Assembly (NCBI RefSeq): GCF_029193815.1
Contig: NZ_JARFVC010000030.1
Location: forward strand, 1 to 50,620
Direction of reading: 5' to 3'
Source of the DNA: Cytobacillus sp. S13-E01
GTDB lineage: Bacteria > Bacillota > Bacilli > Bacillales > Bacillaceae_L
Length of the DNA: 50,620 nucleotides
Shown in pieces: positions 1-7,302 of this stretch (its first letter is position 1; every line of letters begins with the position of its first letter). The translations under genes were made by a program, and so were the position numbers. The notes below the pieces were generated by a model. The model did not search any database and was not told where the DNA came from. It saw nothing but the letters and a program-made list of their open reading frames with translations.

Positions 1-687
1 TGGAGTTCCTTCTTTGGATGCTTGAACTAAACCGTTTACCATAATACCGCTTTTGAGGTATTGGCGGATAAGATGTAAAACACGCTTATCTTTTACCTTT
101 TCCTCGATGTAGTACATGAGTTTATCGTGGTTCACTGTGTCAAAATAAGCTTTCATATCCATATCTACAACGTATCTGTACCCTTGCTCGTAGTACGACT
201 TCGCTTGTATGATAGCCTGGTGTGCACTACGCTTCGGACGAAACCCAAAGCTATTATCGGAGAACGTAGGGTCAAATATTGGTTGTAAGACTTGATTGAT
301 TGCTTGCTGAATCATCCGGTCGATAACAGTTGGAATCCCTAATTTTCTTACACCACCGTTAGGTTTTGGAATTTCAACCCGCAACACGGGTTGTGGGCTA
401 TAAGTTCCGTCATGTAATTTCGTTAGTAACTCTTCCCTGTGCTCCTTCAAGTGCGGGAGTAACTGGTCGTAAGTCATACCGTCTACGCCTGCGGCTCCCT
501 TATTTCTGACAACTTGGAGGTAGGCTTGATTGAGATTATTCCTTGTAAGAATTCTCTCATACAGATTTACACCATTTTGATTGTTCAGTTCACCATGGAA
601 ATTACTATGCACTCCGTTATACTCTTCATGTTCCACATTATCTCTCTGACGGTAGCCAGGTTTCCCTGTTTTCTGCGGTTGTCGCAA
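1..687 (-). CDS. ltrA: Group II intron reverse transcriptase/maturase (partial)
   Basis: Intron-encoded protein that reverse transcribes the intron RNA and helps it splice and insert. The 229 visible codons contain RT domain 0-2 features: GAAGVDGMT, VEIPKPNGGVRKLGIPTV, then SFGFRPKRSAHQAI and the YVVDMDMKAYFDTVNH segment (RT motif 3, first catalytic Asp). The YADD box and maturase domain lie off the left edge. The start is TTG at 687, chosen because AAGGAGGTG sits 8 bases upstream; no ATG fits. It lies inside the intron domain IV. No lesion is seen in the visible part. Confidence 0.93.
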   Translation of the reverse strand, partial: MRQPQKTGKPGYRQRDNVEHEEYNGVHSNFHGELNNQNGVNLYERILTRNNLNQAYLQVVRNKGAAGVDGMTYDQLLPHLKEHREELLTKLHDGTYSPQPVLRVEIPKPNGGVRKLGIPTVIDRMIQQAINQVLQPIFDPTFSDNSFGFRPKRSAHQAIIQAKSYYEQGYRYVVDMDMKAYFDTVNHDKLMYYIEEKVKDKRVLHLIRQYLKSGIMVNGLVQASKEGTP

Positions 688-1120
688 TTTCCACACCTCC
701 TTGTATCCTCAAAATTATTATTGTTCAGTCCTTCACGTCCTGTCAGCGAACGCTACTATGACCTCGGCTGACTTCTTACGATTCATCCTCATGTCACCAT
801 GAAGATTGCACTGGTTCGTTATCACTTAACTTGCACTGTGCCCTCGTAAGACCTCCCCTGGTAAGAGTGAATACTTTCCTCCCATGTAACTGCTAGATTT
901 ACTGTATAGGTTTCGAGCAGTATTGGACTTCAGTTTGTCTTGCAACCTTATCCGACCTAATTCAGCCTTATATCTAGTTTCTGTTCGTCAGTTCAGGAGT
1001 TTGCGTCCGACTTCCTTCAGCCACTACCTCACGATAGCCACCTTGTCTTTCGCTAACAGTTCCTACTGCCAAGCCTGTAGTGGACTTTCACCACCGAGTA
1101 TTCACCCATGCAGGGCGCAC
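1..1120 (-). ncRNA. Group IIC intron, 5' part (cut by window edge)
   Basis: On the minus strand the intron starts at 1120 with GTGCGCC, the group II 5' consensus GUGYG. It continues with domain I sequence that resembles the Oceanobacillus iheyensis group IIC intron as I remember it: a TGGGTG segment, GTGGCTGAAGGAAG and GGACGCAAAC blocks, and further on GGGGAGGTCT. The reverse transcriptase ORF begins at 687, in the expected domain IV position. Domains V-VI and the 3' end lie beyond the window. The insertion point is five bases after a 14-bp terminator-like stem (1126-1157), the classic target of class C introns. Class assignment is by recognition, not by covariance search. Confidence 0.88.
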
Positions 1121-1125
1121 CAGGA

Positions 1126-1161
1126 AATAAGCCTCTATCTGATGATAGAGGCTTATTTTTT
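1126..1161. terminator. Terminator-like stem, target site of the intron
   Basis: A perfect 14-bp stem (1126-1139 with 1144-1157) with the loop TGAT. The plus strand has a T-run after it. On the minus strand the stem is followed by TCCTG and then the group II intron begins. Class C group II introns typically insert just downstream of such stems. Confidence 0.8.
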
Positions 1162-1220
1162 CTATAAGGCTGTTCTCTACACAAATCACTACAATTGAAC
1201 GTACATGTAATTCAAGGCAA

Positions 1221-1258
1221 AATAACTAGGTACAAACTTTTATGCTTTCTTGAATTTA
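1221..1258 (+). repeat. Dispersed repeat R1, tail fragment
   Basis: The string AACTAGGTACAAACTTTTAT here recurs at 10244-10263, where it is the tail of a full R1 element. No R1 head is present here, so this is a tail-only copy or a truncated remnant. Confidence 0.55.
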
Positions 1259-1266
1259 TAATAAAC

Positions 1267-1340
1267 ACCCCACTATCAAACGATAGCGAGGCCAAAGGAG
1301 GTTGGTCACGCATTAAACTCATGGGGTAAGCGAAATGCGT
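1267..1340 (+). ncRNA. Candidate structured RNA with a pseudoknot
   Basis: Four complementary pairs fit together within 74 nt. CTATC (1273) pairs with GATAG (1282). GGCCA (1290) pairs with TGGTC (1303), with one G-U pair. ACGCATT (1308) pairs with AATGCGT (1334). ACCCCA (1267) pairs with TGGGGT (1322), which lies inside the loop of the third stem and so makes a pseudoknot. There is no convincing ORF across it. It could be an orphan right end or omega RNA of a decayed IS200/IS605-type element, or an unclassified RNA. The identity is inference. Confidence 0.4.
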
Positions 1341-1417
1341 TGTACTATAACGTATTCATGTTTATAAACAATGAACTGTACAAGAGCCTCTTATCAAAAA
1401 AACTAGTAAACCTAATT

Positions 1418-1508
1418 TTCCGACACCCTCCTAGATTTTTCGACACCTTCCTAGAACATGTCGAATTTAGATTTTTTCGACACCCTCCTAGAACATGTCG
1501 AATTTTTA
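1418..1508. repeat. TTCGACA hairpin repeats R4, cluster 1
   Basis: There is one half copy (1419-1434) and two full copies (about 1438-1465 and 1477-1503) of an imperfect palindrome, TTCGACACCCTCCTAGAA then a TGTCGAA arm, each followed by T-rich sequence. Related copies flank the GNAT gene on its other side at 2408-2488. They look like small mobile hairpins rather than terminators, because no gene on the plus strand ends here. Confidence 0.75.
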
Positions 1509-1552
1509 AAAACACAAAACGGGACCAGATGCTATCCCCTGGCCTGCAAAAA

Positions 1553-1687
1553 TTAGTCGCTATTTTTAGTGTTATCAAGTAATTTATCAATATCTATTCT
1601 GCGGATAGTAGGATTTAGTTCGTTTACTTTAAAATCCGTATAAGTAGTTTCTAGAAGTTGATCAATGTCAATATGTACTAATTCCAT
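1553..1687 (-). CDS. Small hypothetical protein (44 aa)
   Basis: ATG at 1687 is preceded by AATGAGGTGGTTTAT, a good ribosome binding site. The 44-residue acidic product contains an internal near-repeat: HIDIDQLLETT near residues 5-15 and RIDIDKLLDNT near 30-40. No signal peptide or membrane segment is seen. No family is recognised. The ribosome binding site and repeat suggest a real gene, but the length is marginal. An overlapping 81-codon frame (1345-1590) on the same strand has no ribosome binding site and runs through R4 hairpins, so it was not called. Confidence 0.45.
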   Translation of the reverse strand: MELVHIDIDQLLETTYTDFKVNELNPTIRRIDIDKLLDNTKNSD

Positions 1688-1881
1688 ATAAACCACCTCA
1701 TTTACTGTAAAGCGCTCTTGTAATAGAAGAATACGCGTTTCTACTTGCTACTAAACATTTCGAAACTGTAATTTACAGTATGGGGGTGGTTTATGGTTTT
1801 TTTAATTATTTAATCCATCTTCAATATGCACATACCTCTGTTAAAGTTATAATTCCATGCACCGTGAGTAGAGACACCCTT

Positions 1882-2313
1882 TTATATTTTTCTCTCCATC
1901 GTTGTTGAAACATCCTTGAATCCGAGCTTTTTATACATTTTATGAGCTGGATTACCACTAAATACGTTTAATTGCACCTTGTTATAGCCCTTATTTCGTA
2001 ATGTCGCTAAGGCATATTTCATTAATTCAACACCATAACCCTTTTTTCTATGTTTAGATAGAATATATAGCTCCAAAATGATGCCAGTTGGTTGGTTTTT
2101 AAAAGGATCAACCGTTTCACCAACTAATATCCATCCACATAGATTCCTCTTTTCAAGTAATACAAAATAATAACTAGGACCAACAAAATGTGAATCCATA
2201 TTAGGGACATCATCAGTTTGTTTTAAATATCCTACTGTAGCTTCTTCCTGTACGATTTTTGCATAGCTACGTATTATTGAAACTTCATTATTGGTTGGAA
2301 CTCTTATTAACAA
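1882..2313 (-). CDS. GNAT family N-acetyltransferase
   Basis: Predicted to transfer an acetyl group from acetyl-CoA to an amine; the substrate is unknown. The central stretch ILELYILSKHRKKGYGVELM is motif A, with the R-x-x-G-x-G/A type pyrophosphate loop (RKKGYG). The C-terminal part, NVFSGNPAHKMYKKLGFK, is the typical motif B end of the fold. The length of 143 residues is normal. I chose TTG at 2313 because GGGGAG stands 9 bases before it. A longer frame to 2358 also starts with TTG but has no ribosome binding site. The gene stands alone between two clusters of TTCGACA hairpins. Confidence 0.8.
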   Translation of the reverse strand: MLIRVPTNNEVSIIRSYAKIVQEEATVGYLKQTDDVPNMDSHFVGPSYYFVLLEKRNLCGWILVGETVDPFKNQPTGIILELYILSKHRKKGYGVELMKYALATLRNKGYNKVQLNVFSGNPAHKMYKKLGFKDVSTTMERKI

Positions 2314-2405
2314 AAAGCATCTCTCCCCTGTGATATAGCCTATGGTTACTATATTCAACAGTTGAGAGCAATGTTAGTGTGAGTTTAAAAAGCGTTAGAA
2401 AGTTA

Positions 2406-2488
2406 TTTTTCGACACCTACCTAGAAGATGTCGAATTTTTTAAGACATAATTTTTCGACACCCTCGTAGAAGGTGTCGAATTTTTTTG
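2406..2488. repeat. TTCGACA hairpin repeats R4, cluster 2
   Basis: Two copies: 2408-2437 (arms TTCGACA/TGTCGAA, core CCTACCTAGAAGA) and 2452-2482 (arms TTCGACACC/GGTGTCGAA, core CTCGTAGAA) followed by seven T on the plus strand. They lie just past the coaA stop codon and may also act as its terminator, although the longer T-run favours the plus strand. Confidence 0.75.
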
Positions 2489-2491
2489 TTA

Positions 2492-3451
2492 TTATATTGT
2501 TCTCAACTTGATTCGTGAGACAGAGTGGTTTGTGCCTTTTTCAAGGATGAGATTCGCTCTTGAACGAGTTGGTAAGATATTCAGTCTTAAGTTTTTACCG
2601 TTTATGTTTGTCCAAACATCGGTTGCGAATTTGACCGCTTCTTCATCGGTTAAATGGGCATAGCGATGGAAGTATGATTCTGGGTTTCTAAAAGCAGTAT
2701 TGCGAAGGATTTTAAAGCGATCAATGTACCACTCTAATAAATTGCTTTCCTCTGCATCAACATATATCGAGAAGTCAAAAAAGTCTGAAACAAATAGTTG
2801 AGAGCTTGATTTAGTTAGTTTTGTTTTACTTGATTGAACTTGCAACACATTAATTCCTTCGACTATTACAATGTCTGGTTCTGTAACGTGTTGGTACTCA
2901 TTTTTTATCACATCATACTCAAGGTGAGAATAGATAGGTGCTAGAACTTCAGTTTTACCTGTTTTTAAGTCCGCTAAAAATTGAATGAGACGTCCAGTGT
3001 CATAGCTTTCAGGAAAGCCTTTTCGATTCAAAATCCCTTTTTCTTCTAAAATCCTGTTAGGATATAAAAACCCATCGGTTGTGACTAACTCCACGCTTGA
3101 GTGTTCTGTGTAGGTAGATAATAAGTGCTGAAGCAATCGTGCAGTTGTGCTTTTTCCAACTGCTACACTTCCTGCTATCCCAATAATAAAAGGAACTTTA
3201 CGTATACGATTGTTAAGGAATGATGTTGTAATTTGGCGGCGTTCCTTTGTAGCGATTGCATATAAATGCAACAAACGTGTTAATGGACGATATATTTGGG
3301 CAACCTCGGCTGTTGAGATTTGACGATTAATCCCTTGTAGTTCTTCAATTTCATTTTCTGTAAGTTTCGTGTTGGATGTTGTGTCAAAACTAGCCCACTC
3401 TTCGCGTTCAAATGTTGTATATGGTAATATATAGCTTGTTTCTGTTGGCAT
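2492..3451 (-). CDS. coaA: Pantothenate kinase, type I
   Basis: Catalyses ATP-dependent phosphorylation of pantothenate, the first and usually rate-limiting step of coenzyme A synthesis, in the cytoplasm. The P-loop [14 protein letters not shown] is near residues 94-107. It is followed by the family's [10 protein letters not shown] and KGFPESYD substrate segments and the [10 protein letters not shown] strand. The product is 319 residues, which matches the usual Bacillus CoaA length. ATG at 3451 was chosen because of AAAGGTG just upstream; the frame extends further to 3478 without a better site. The next gene upstream is divergent, so it is probably transcribed alone. Confidence 0.96.
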   Translation of the reverse strand: MPTETSYILPYTTFEREEWASFDTTSNTKLTENEIEELQGINRQISTAEVAQIYRPLTRLLHLYAIATKERRQITTSFLNNRIRKVPFIIGIAGSVAVGKSTTARLLQHLLSTYTEHSSVELVTTDGFLYPNRILEEKGILNRKGFPESYDTGRLIQFLADLKTGKTEVLAPIYSHLEYDVIKNEYQHVTEPDIVIVEGINVLQVQSSKTKLTKSSSQLFVSDFFDFSIYVDAEESNLLEWYIDRFKILRNTAFRNPESYFHRYAHLTDEEAVKFATDVWTNINGKNLRLNILPTRSRANLILEKGTNHSVSRIKLRTI

Positions 3452-3653
3452 ATTTACACCTTTCTGTCTTGTAAGCATTTTGTCGTTTCTCTATTTATTT
3501 CGAGATAACAACCATTATCCCTTTTAATTTTTTGAAAGATTTTTTTATTTTTGATGCTGACATTTGTGAAACAACCTTTTAAAGCTAAATATTAGCAGTT
3601 TTTTTCTTTTTATTATAGTATTCATCAAAGGACAACCTTTAGGAGGAAAAGTA

Positions 3654-4232
3654 ATGAATAATTTAACAAATTGGTTTGAGAAAGGCTTAACTGTTCATAA
3701 ATATATTTCTAGTATGAATGTCCATCAGGATAATCTTTTAAAAGTATATAATAATGTTAGTTTTAGTAATGAGGAAGTAGAATATTTACAAAACTTTCAG
3801 CAGCACCAATTAAGAGCTGTTATTTTAACTGCTGATTGGTGTGGTGATGCAATGGTTAATTTACCAATATTCATGAGAATAGCCAACGAAGCGTTAATTG
3901 AAACTCGCTATTTAATTCGCGATCAAAATTTAGAGCTCATGGATCAGTATTTAACGAATGGAACTGCACGCTCTATTCCAATCATCATTCTACTTAATAA
4001 GGACGGTGAAGAAATTGCTAAATGGGGACCTAGGGCACCTTTCGTTCAATCTTTAGTGGACAAGTTGAAACAAGAGCTTCCACCAAAAGAATCCCCTGAG
4101 CATGAACAAGCATTTAAACAATTTATTTCTATTCTTACCGAGAAATTTACAGCTGATGAATCCCTTTGGAAGGAAGTAAAACAAGATTTCATTCAATTAT
4201 TAAAAGCTAGAAATTTTATGACTTACGTATAA
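3654..4232 (+). CDS. Thioredoxin-like family protein (WCGD motif)
   Basis: A 192-residue soluble protein with a thioredoxin-like core (about residues 50-145). The strand VILTADWCGDAMVNLPIF sits where thioredoxins have WCxxC, but only the first Cys is present (W-C-G-D). The later cis-Pro loop is TARSIPIIILLN. A Cys without the resolving Cys suggests it does not act as a normal disulfide reductase; a peroxiredoxin-like, bacillithiol-related or binding role is possible. AGGAGGAAAAGTA ahead of ATG 3654 is a strong ribosome binding site. It is divergent from coaA. Fold confident, function open. Confidence 0.85.
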   Translation: MNNLTNWFEKGLTVHKYISSMNVHQDNLLKVYNNVSFSNEEVEYLQNFQQHQLRAVILTADWCGDAMVNLPIFMRIANEALIETRYLIRDQNLELMDQYLTNGTARSIPIIILLNKDGEEIAKWGPRAPFVQSLVDKLKQELPPKESPEHEQAFKQFISILTEKFTADESLWKEVKQDFIQLLKARNFMTYV

Positions 4233-4263
4233 AATTGTCTGCCTTAGCATAATATATAATCAA

Positions 4264-4338
4264 GGCCGTCCACCTCTATCAAAATCGCCTCGTTGCGGGA
4301 CTAACCAGAACGGTATGTGGACGGCCCCAAATTTTTCT
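4264..4338 (+). terminator. Hairpin terminator after the thioredoxin-like gene
   Basis: GGCCGTCCAC (4264) pairs with GTGGACGGCC (4317) across a 43-base spacer that itself can fold. It is followed by CCAAATTTTTCTT. The long loop is unusual for an intrinsic terminator. Confidence 0.6.
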
Positions 4339-4399
4339 TCTTCTCAATTAACCTCTCTTCCCCTTAGCAACAACTCACCCATCTATTTCGTCTTTAAGA

Positions 4400-4458
4400 A
4401 CAAAAGCGCAGGGCGCCCGGAGCTGGACACTACACTATAACTTTCTTATCTTTTAAAA
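4400..4458 (+). repeat. Dispersed repeat R1, short copy
   Basis: AAAAGCGCAGGGCGCCCGGA then GCTGGACAC: the R1 head joined directly to its right arm with no central module, then a TTTCTTATCTTTTAAAAA tail like the copy at 10111-10285. The remainder of the 4339-4537 gap shows nothing else. Confidence 0.75.
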
Positions 4459-4537
4459 AATCACCCCTTCTTATTGAAATATTGAAGTCTTAACTGGTAA
4501 AGTAGTAGGATGAGATAATTTTTTGGAGGTTTATACT

Positions 4538-4765
4538 ATGTCTACTTGTAATCTTGATCATTCAGAAAATGATGTACTCAAGAAACTATTGAGTCAAAAG
4601 GACTTTTTACCAGATTCATTGTACGAAGCAATACAGTTATTTTTGGTAGATAAAGTAGACCAAACTGTACTTAATGAGTTGTTTCATTTATTAAAGAAGT
4701 ACGATTTGGTTTCTAAAGATGAACAGCAAAAAAGAAATGAAGAAATTGCAAGGCTTATTATTTAA
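4538..4765 (+). CDS. Small hypothetical protein (75 aa)
   Basis: A strong TTGGAGGTTTATACT lies ahead of ATG 4538. A frame opening at 4523 would start inside the ribosome binding region, so the shorter start is preferred. The product is acidic and probably all helical (NDVLKKLLSQKDFLPDSLYE then LFHLLKKYDLVSKDEQQKRN), with one Cys near the N-terminus and no membrane segment. I recognise no family. It has its own terminator-like stem downstream. Confidence 0.7.
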   Translation: MSTCNLDHSENDVLKKLLSQKDFLPDSLYEAIQLFLVDKVDQTVLNELFHLLKKYDLVSKDEQQKRNEEIARLII

Positions 4766-4783
4766 GAAGGTTATTTTTTGTAC

Positions 4784-4812
4784 ACAGACATTCTTGTGTC
4801 TGTATTTTCTTG
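4784..4812 (+). terminator. Terminator of the 75-aa gene
   Basis: ACAGACA (4784) pairs with TGTCTGT (4797) around the loop TTCTTG. It is followed by ATTTTCTTG. Confidence 0.6.
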
Positions 4813-4837
4813 TGTTATTGTAATATTTGTAATACAT

Positions 4838-4995
4838 TTAAGTGTCTGGATGCTTTTAGAACTCAGAGAATATGGTTAAAACAACTGCTCCGGTACTCCC
4901 TATCCCTGTCTACATTCGATGAAGGAAAGATCAGAGAGTATTATACAACCACTAAAACAGGTTCCAAGGCTAGAAATAAAGCTTATGAATTATAA
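4838..4995 (+). pseudogene. Decayed PadR-like regulator upstream of chrA
   Basis: No intact frame exists, but pieces in different frames read like successive parts of a PadR winged-helix protein. MLLELREYG is at about 4850, where PadR proteins have a LLxLLxExxxYGYE helix. GTPYPCLHSMK (from about 4893) resembles the GTLYPLLHRLEK recognition helix. DEGKIREYYTTTKTGSKARN (from about 4918, another frame) resembles the wing ending in KYYxLTxxGxxA. At least two frame changes and a stop are needed. PadR regulators sit before chromate transporter genes in some bacilli. This is inference from fragments. Confidence 0.45.
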
Positions 4996-5008
4996 AGAAG
5001 GTGGCAAA

Positions 5009-6193
5009 ATGAAAAAAAATTGTAGTTTTAAGTCTCTTATTGAAATTCTTCTTGTGTCTACTAGACTTGGTTTGACATCGTTTGGGGGACCAATAGCTCA
5101 CCTAGGTTACTTCCATGATGAATACATCCGAAGAAGAAAATGGATGGATGAAAAAAGCTATGCCGACTTGGTTGCTTTATGTCAGTTCTTGCCAGGTCCA
5201 GCAAGTAGTCAAGTAGGTATTGGAATAGGAGTTATGAGAGCAGGAGTCCTGGGCGGAATTGTATCCTTTATTGGATTTACACTTCCTTCTGTCATAGCAC
5301 TTATCTTGTTTGCCCTCATTCTTCAAGGATTTGAAGTAGGAAATGCTGGATGGATACACGGATTAAAAATAGTAGCGGTAGCCGTCGTTGCCCATGCAAT
5401 TGTAGGTATGGCACAAAAACTTACTCCAGATTTAAAGAGAAAAGCACTGGCATTGTTTGCTTTAGTTGGTACACTTTTGTGGCAAACAGCATTTATTCAG
5501 GTTGGAGTGATATTAATTTCCGCGATCCTTGGATATTTTCTATATAAACAACATCCTGAAAGTGATGAAGCTAAAATACAGTTCCCAATTTCTCGTGGCT
5601 TTGCAGTCATATGCTTATCCTTATTTTTTGGTTTACTGATTCTTTTACCATTTTTAAGAGAGGTAACTTCTTTAAACTGGATCGCAATGTTTGATAGCTT
5701 TTATCGCTCAGGTTCTTTAGTGTTTGGTGGTGGACATGTCGTTTTACCTTTACTTGAAAAAGAATTCGTACCAACTGGATGGGTTAGCGAAGAAGCATTT
5801 TTAGCTGGTTACGGTGCTACACAAGCAGTACCAGGTCCTTTATTTACATTTGCCGCATATCTAGGAGCAGTTATAAATGGTTGGCAAGGTGGAATACTAG
5901 CAACTATTGCTATTTTCCTACCTGCTTTCTTACTTGTCTTTGGAACGCTACCTTTTTGGGATTCAATGCGTCGCAATCCTAACATAAAAGGAGCATTAAT
6001 GGGCGTGAATGCGGCGGTTGTTGGAATTTTAATTTCTGCATTTTATCATCCTATTTTTACTGGATCCATCATAGCACCCATTGATTTTGCTTTAGCGGCA
6101 CTATTATTTAGCATGCTCGTATATTGGAAATTACCTCCATGGATTGTTGTTGTAGCTGGCGCAATTGGAGGTTCATTAATATCATTACTATAA
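5009..6193 (+). CDS. chrA: Chromate transporter ChrA (two CHR domains)
   Basis: An integral membrane protein of the CHR family, which exports chromate using the membrane potential. At 394 residues it is the long, two-domain form. The first domain carries TSFGGPIAHLGYFHDE and LCQFLPGPASSQVGIGIG near the N-terminus. The second repeats the pattern as SGSLVFGGGHVVLPLLEKEF and GATQAVPGPLFTFAAYLG. Around ten to twelve hydrophobic segments are visible. ATG at 5009 follows AGAAGGTGGCAAA; a longer frame from 4919 runs into the decayed regulator and is rejected. A strong terminator follows. Real substrate specificity is not proven by sequence. Confidence 0.93.
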   Translation: MKKNCSFKSLIEILLVSTRLGLTSFGGPIAHLGYFHDEYIRRRKWMDEKSYADLVALCQFLPGPASSQVGIGIGVMRAGVLGGIVSFIGFTLPSVIALILFALILQGFEVGNAGWIHGLKIVAVAVVAHAIVGMAQKLTPDLKRKALALFALVGTLLWQTAFIQVGVILISAILGYFLYKQHPESDEAKIQFPISRGFAVICLSLFFGLLILLPFLREVTSLNWIAMFDSFYRSGSLVFGGGHVVLPLLEKEFVPTGWVSEEAFLAGYGATQAVPGPLFTFAAYLGAVINGWQGGILATIAIFLPAFLLVFGTLPFWDSMRRNPNIKGALMGVNAAVVGILISAFYHPIFTGSIIAPIDFALAALLFSMLVYWKLPPWIVVVAGAIGGSLISLL

Positions 6194-6208
6194 CTCGAGA
6201 TTGTTTTT

Positions 6209-6236
6209 AGGGTACCTGGTGGGTACCCTCTTTATT
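6209..6236 (+). terminator. chrA terminator
   Basis: AGGGTACC, loop, GGTACCCT, then CTTTATTTAT. Confidence 0.8.
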
Positions 6237-6430
6237 TATAATGTAACGTTTTTATTTTTAATAGTGTTTCATTATCATACACTTTCCGATTTGTTTCAAA
6301 CCATTCCCTTATTTCTCCTAAATGTTTTGCCTAATGTAATAGTAAGTATGCGTTTATCCATAATGAGGAACGGCTGATGACTTATTTTTCAAAAAATAGG
6401 TGCCAGCCCAGTCCATCTGGCCACATTACC

Positions 6431-6439
6431 CATAGACTG
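6431..6439 (+). promoter_or_regulatory. Possible mother-cell sigma factor -10 (CATAGACTG)
   Basis: CATANNNT is the -10 core of sigma-E and sigma-K promoters. This copy lies 33 bases before the first YjcZ-type ORF. The parallel position before the second pair reads CATAGTCTA (7145), before the fifth copy CATAGGATA (19726) and before the Gly-rich gene CATAGGCTA (10352). No clear -35 is seen for this one. Confidence 0.45.
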
Positions 6440-6471
6440 TAATTGTATAACACAGATGGAGGTGTTACGAA

Positions 6472-6558
6472 ATGAGTGGAGTAGGTTATGGTAGTGGATT
6501 TGCTTTAATCGTTGTGTTGTTCATTTTGTTAATTATAATCGGAACAGCATATGTGTAA
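6472..6558 (+). CDS. YjcZ-type tiny sporulation membrane protein 1 (28 aa)
   Basis: A short Gly-rich head followed by one membrane helix, GFALIVVLFILLIIIGTAYV, which is the signature of the YjcZ/TIGR01732 family of tiny proteins associated with sporulation and spore membranes. The ribosome binding site GGAGGTG lies before ATG 6472. It is the first of a pair with the 44-residue gene at 6615; both are repeated at 7183 and 7303. The molecular role of the family is not known. Confidence 0.88.
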   Translation: MSGVGYGSGFALIVVLFILLIIIGTAYV

Positions 6559-6614
6559 AAAATAAGTGATTTTTAGTTATATTAGATTAAAAATGTAAAA
6601 GGAGTGTTTTGTCA

Positions 6615-6749
6615 ATGCATATGTATCATGGATATGACTGTGGGGGCTATGGTTATGCAGCACCTGCAGCAGGTGCTGGTGTTGGAGGATTTGCTTTAAT
6701 CGTTGTGTTGTTTATCCTTCTTATCATTGTTGGAGCTGCTTGGGCTTAA
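6615..6749 (+). CDS. YjcZ-type sporulation membrane protein 2 (44 aa)
   Basis: The same C-terminal helix (GGFALIVVLFILLIIVGAAWA) as its neighbour, with a longer Tyr/Gly/Ala head starting MHMYHGYDCGGYG. AAAAGGAGTG precedes ATG 6615. It is probably co-transcribed with the 28-residue gene 56 bases upstream and ends at its own terminator. The head has a single Cys, as does the paralogue at 7303. Confidence 0.88.
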   Translation: MHMYHGYDCGGYGYAAPAAGAGVGGFALIVVLFILLIIVGAAWA

Positions 6750-6759
6750 TTTAATCAAG

Positions 6760-6794
6760 AGATCCCATCAAGAGAGAGTTGATGGGATTTTTTT
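6760..6794 (+). terminator. Terminator of the first YjcZ pair
   Basis: ATCCCATCA pairs with TGATGGGAT, followed by a run of seven T. Confidence 0.85.
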
Positions 6795-6801
6795 GTTGTT
6801 T

Positions 6802-7041
6802 AGGAATTTATAAAATTGTAAGGTTGTGTATAACTTCGTGTCTCTGTCTATCTACATCTAGCTCCAGGCGCAATCGGACCTGAGGTCATTAGCCATTTCC
6901 TTTAAGAAGGAAAAACCACCTTCTTGAATAAACCGTCTTATGCTTGACTTGCATAGGATGTGCTGATGTCGATGTTCGCCACAGGACGTGGCGAGTTTTA
7001 ATCGATGCGCCGATAAGCGGGCGCGCCTTGCGCTTTTGTTC
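6802..7041 (-). repeat. Dispersed repeat R1, long copy (reverse)
   Basis: Reads on the minus strand: a head AAAAGCGCAAGGCGCGCCCG, a variable centre, GACGGTTTATTCAAGAAGG, a right arm GGCGCGATTGC-type CTGGAGCTAGA, and a long tail containing CACGAAGTTATACACAACC. The last 100-plus bases match the copy at 50252-50428 almost exactly, but this copy carries about 75 extra central bases (around 6953-7018, including CCACAGGACGTGG). It separates the two YjcZ pairs. Confidence 0.85.
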
Positions 7042-7182
7042 TTTAGAATCCTTAGTGTAAACCTTAACGTTTCAATGCCGGAACGGCTCTTTAACCAGTT
7101 TTTCAAAAAATAGGTAAGTGCCTATCCGGACAACCGCCCTCTTCCATAGTCTATAGTAAGTAACACATTGGAGGTGGCATAA

Positions 7183-7263
7183 ATGAGTCATGGATTACAA
7201 GGTGGCTTTGCGCTAATTGTAGTGTTATTCATTTTACTAATAATTGTTGGAGCATCATTTTAG
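7183..7263 (+). CDS. YjcZ-type sporulation membrane protein 3 (26 aa)
   Basis: A paralogue of the 6472 gene: a short head MSHGLQG and the same membrane helix GGFALIVVLFILLIIVGASF. GGAGGTG precedes ATG 7183. CATAGTCTA at 7145 fits the sigma-E/K -10 pattern. The upstream string TTTTTCAAAAAATAGGT (7098) is also found before the first pair (6385), so the duplication included the control region. Confidence 0.88.
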   Translation: MSHGLQGGFALIVVLFILLIIVGASF

Positions 7264-7302
7264 ATAAATTAAATTCATAAAACTAAAGGGGGTTTTTTTA
7301 TT

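Noticed and set aside
1345-1590. 81-codon minus-strand frame
   Set aside because: It runs through R4 hairpins, has no ribosome binding site and overlaps the better supported 44-residue ORF.
1410-2488. TTCGACA repeats considered as a CRISPR array
   Set aside because: The units are palindromic, the spacing is irregular and interrupted by genes, and there are no cas genes or unique equal-length spacers.
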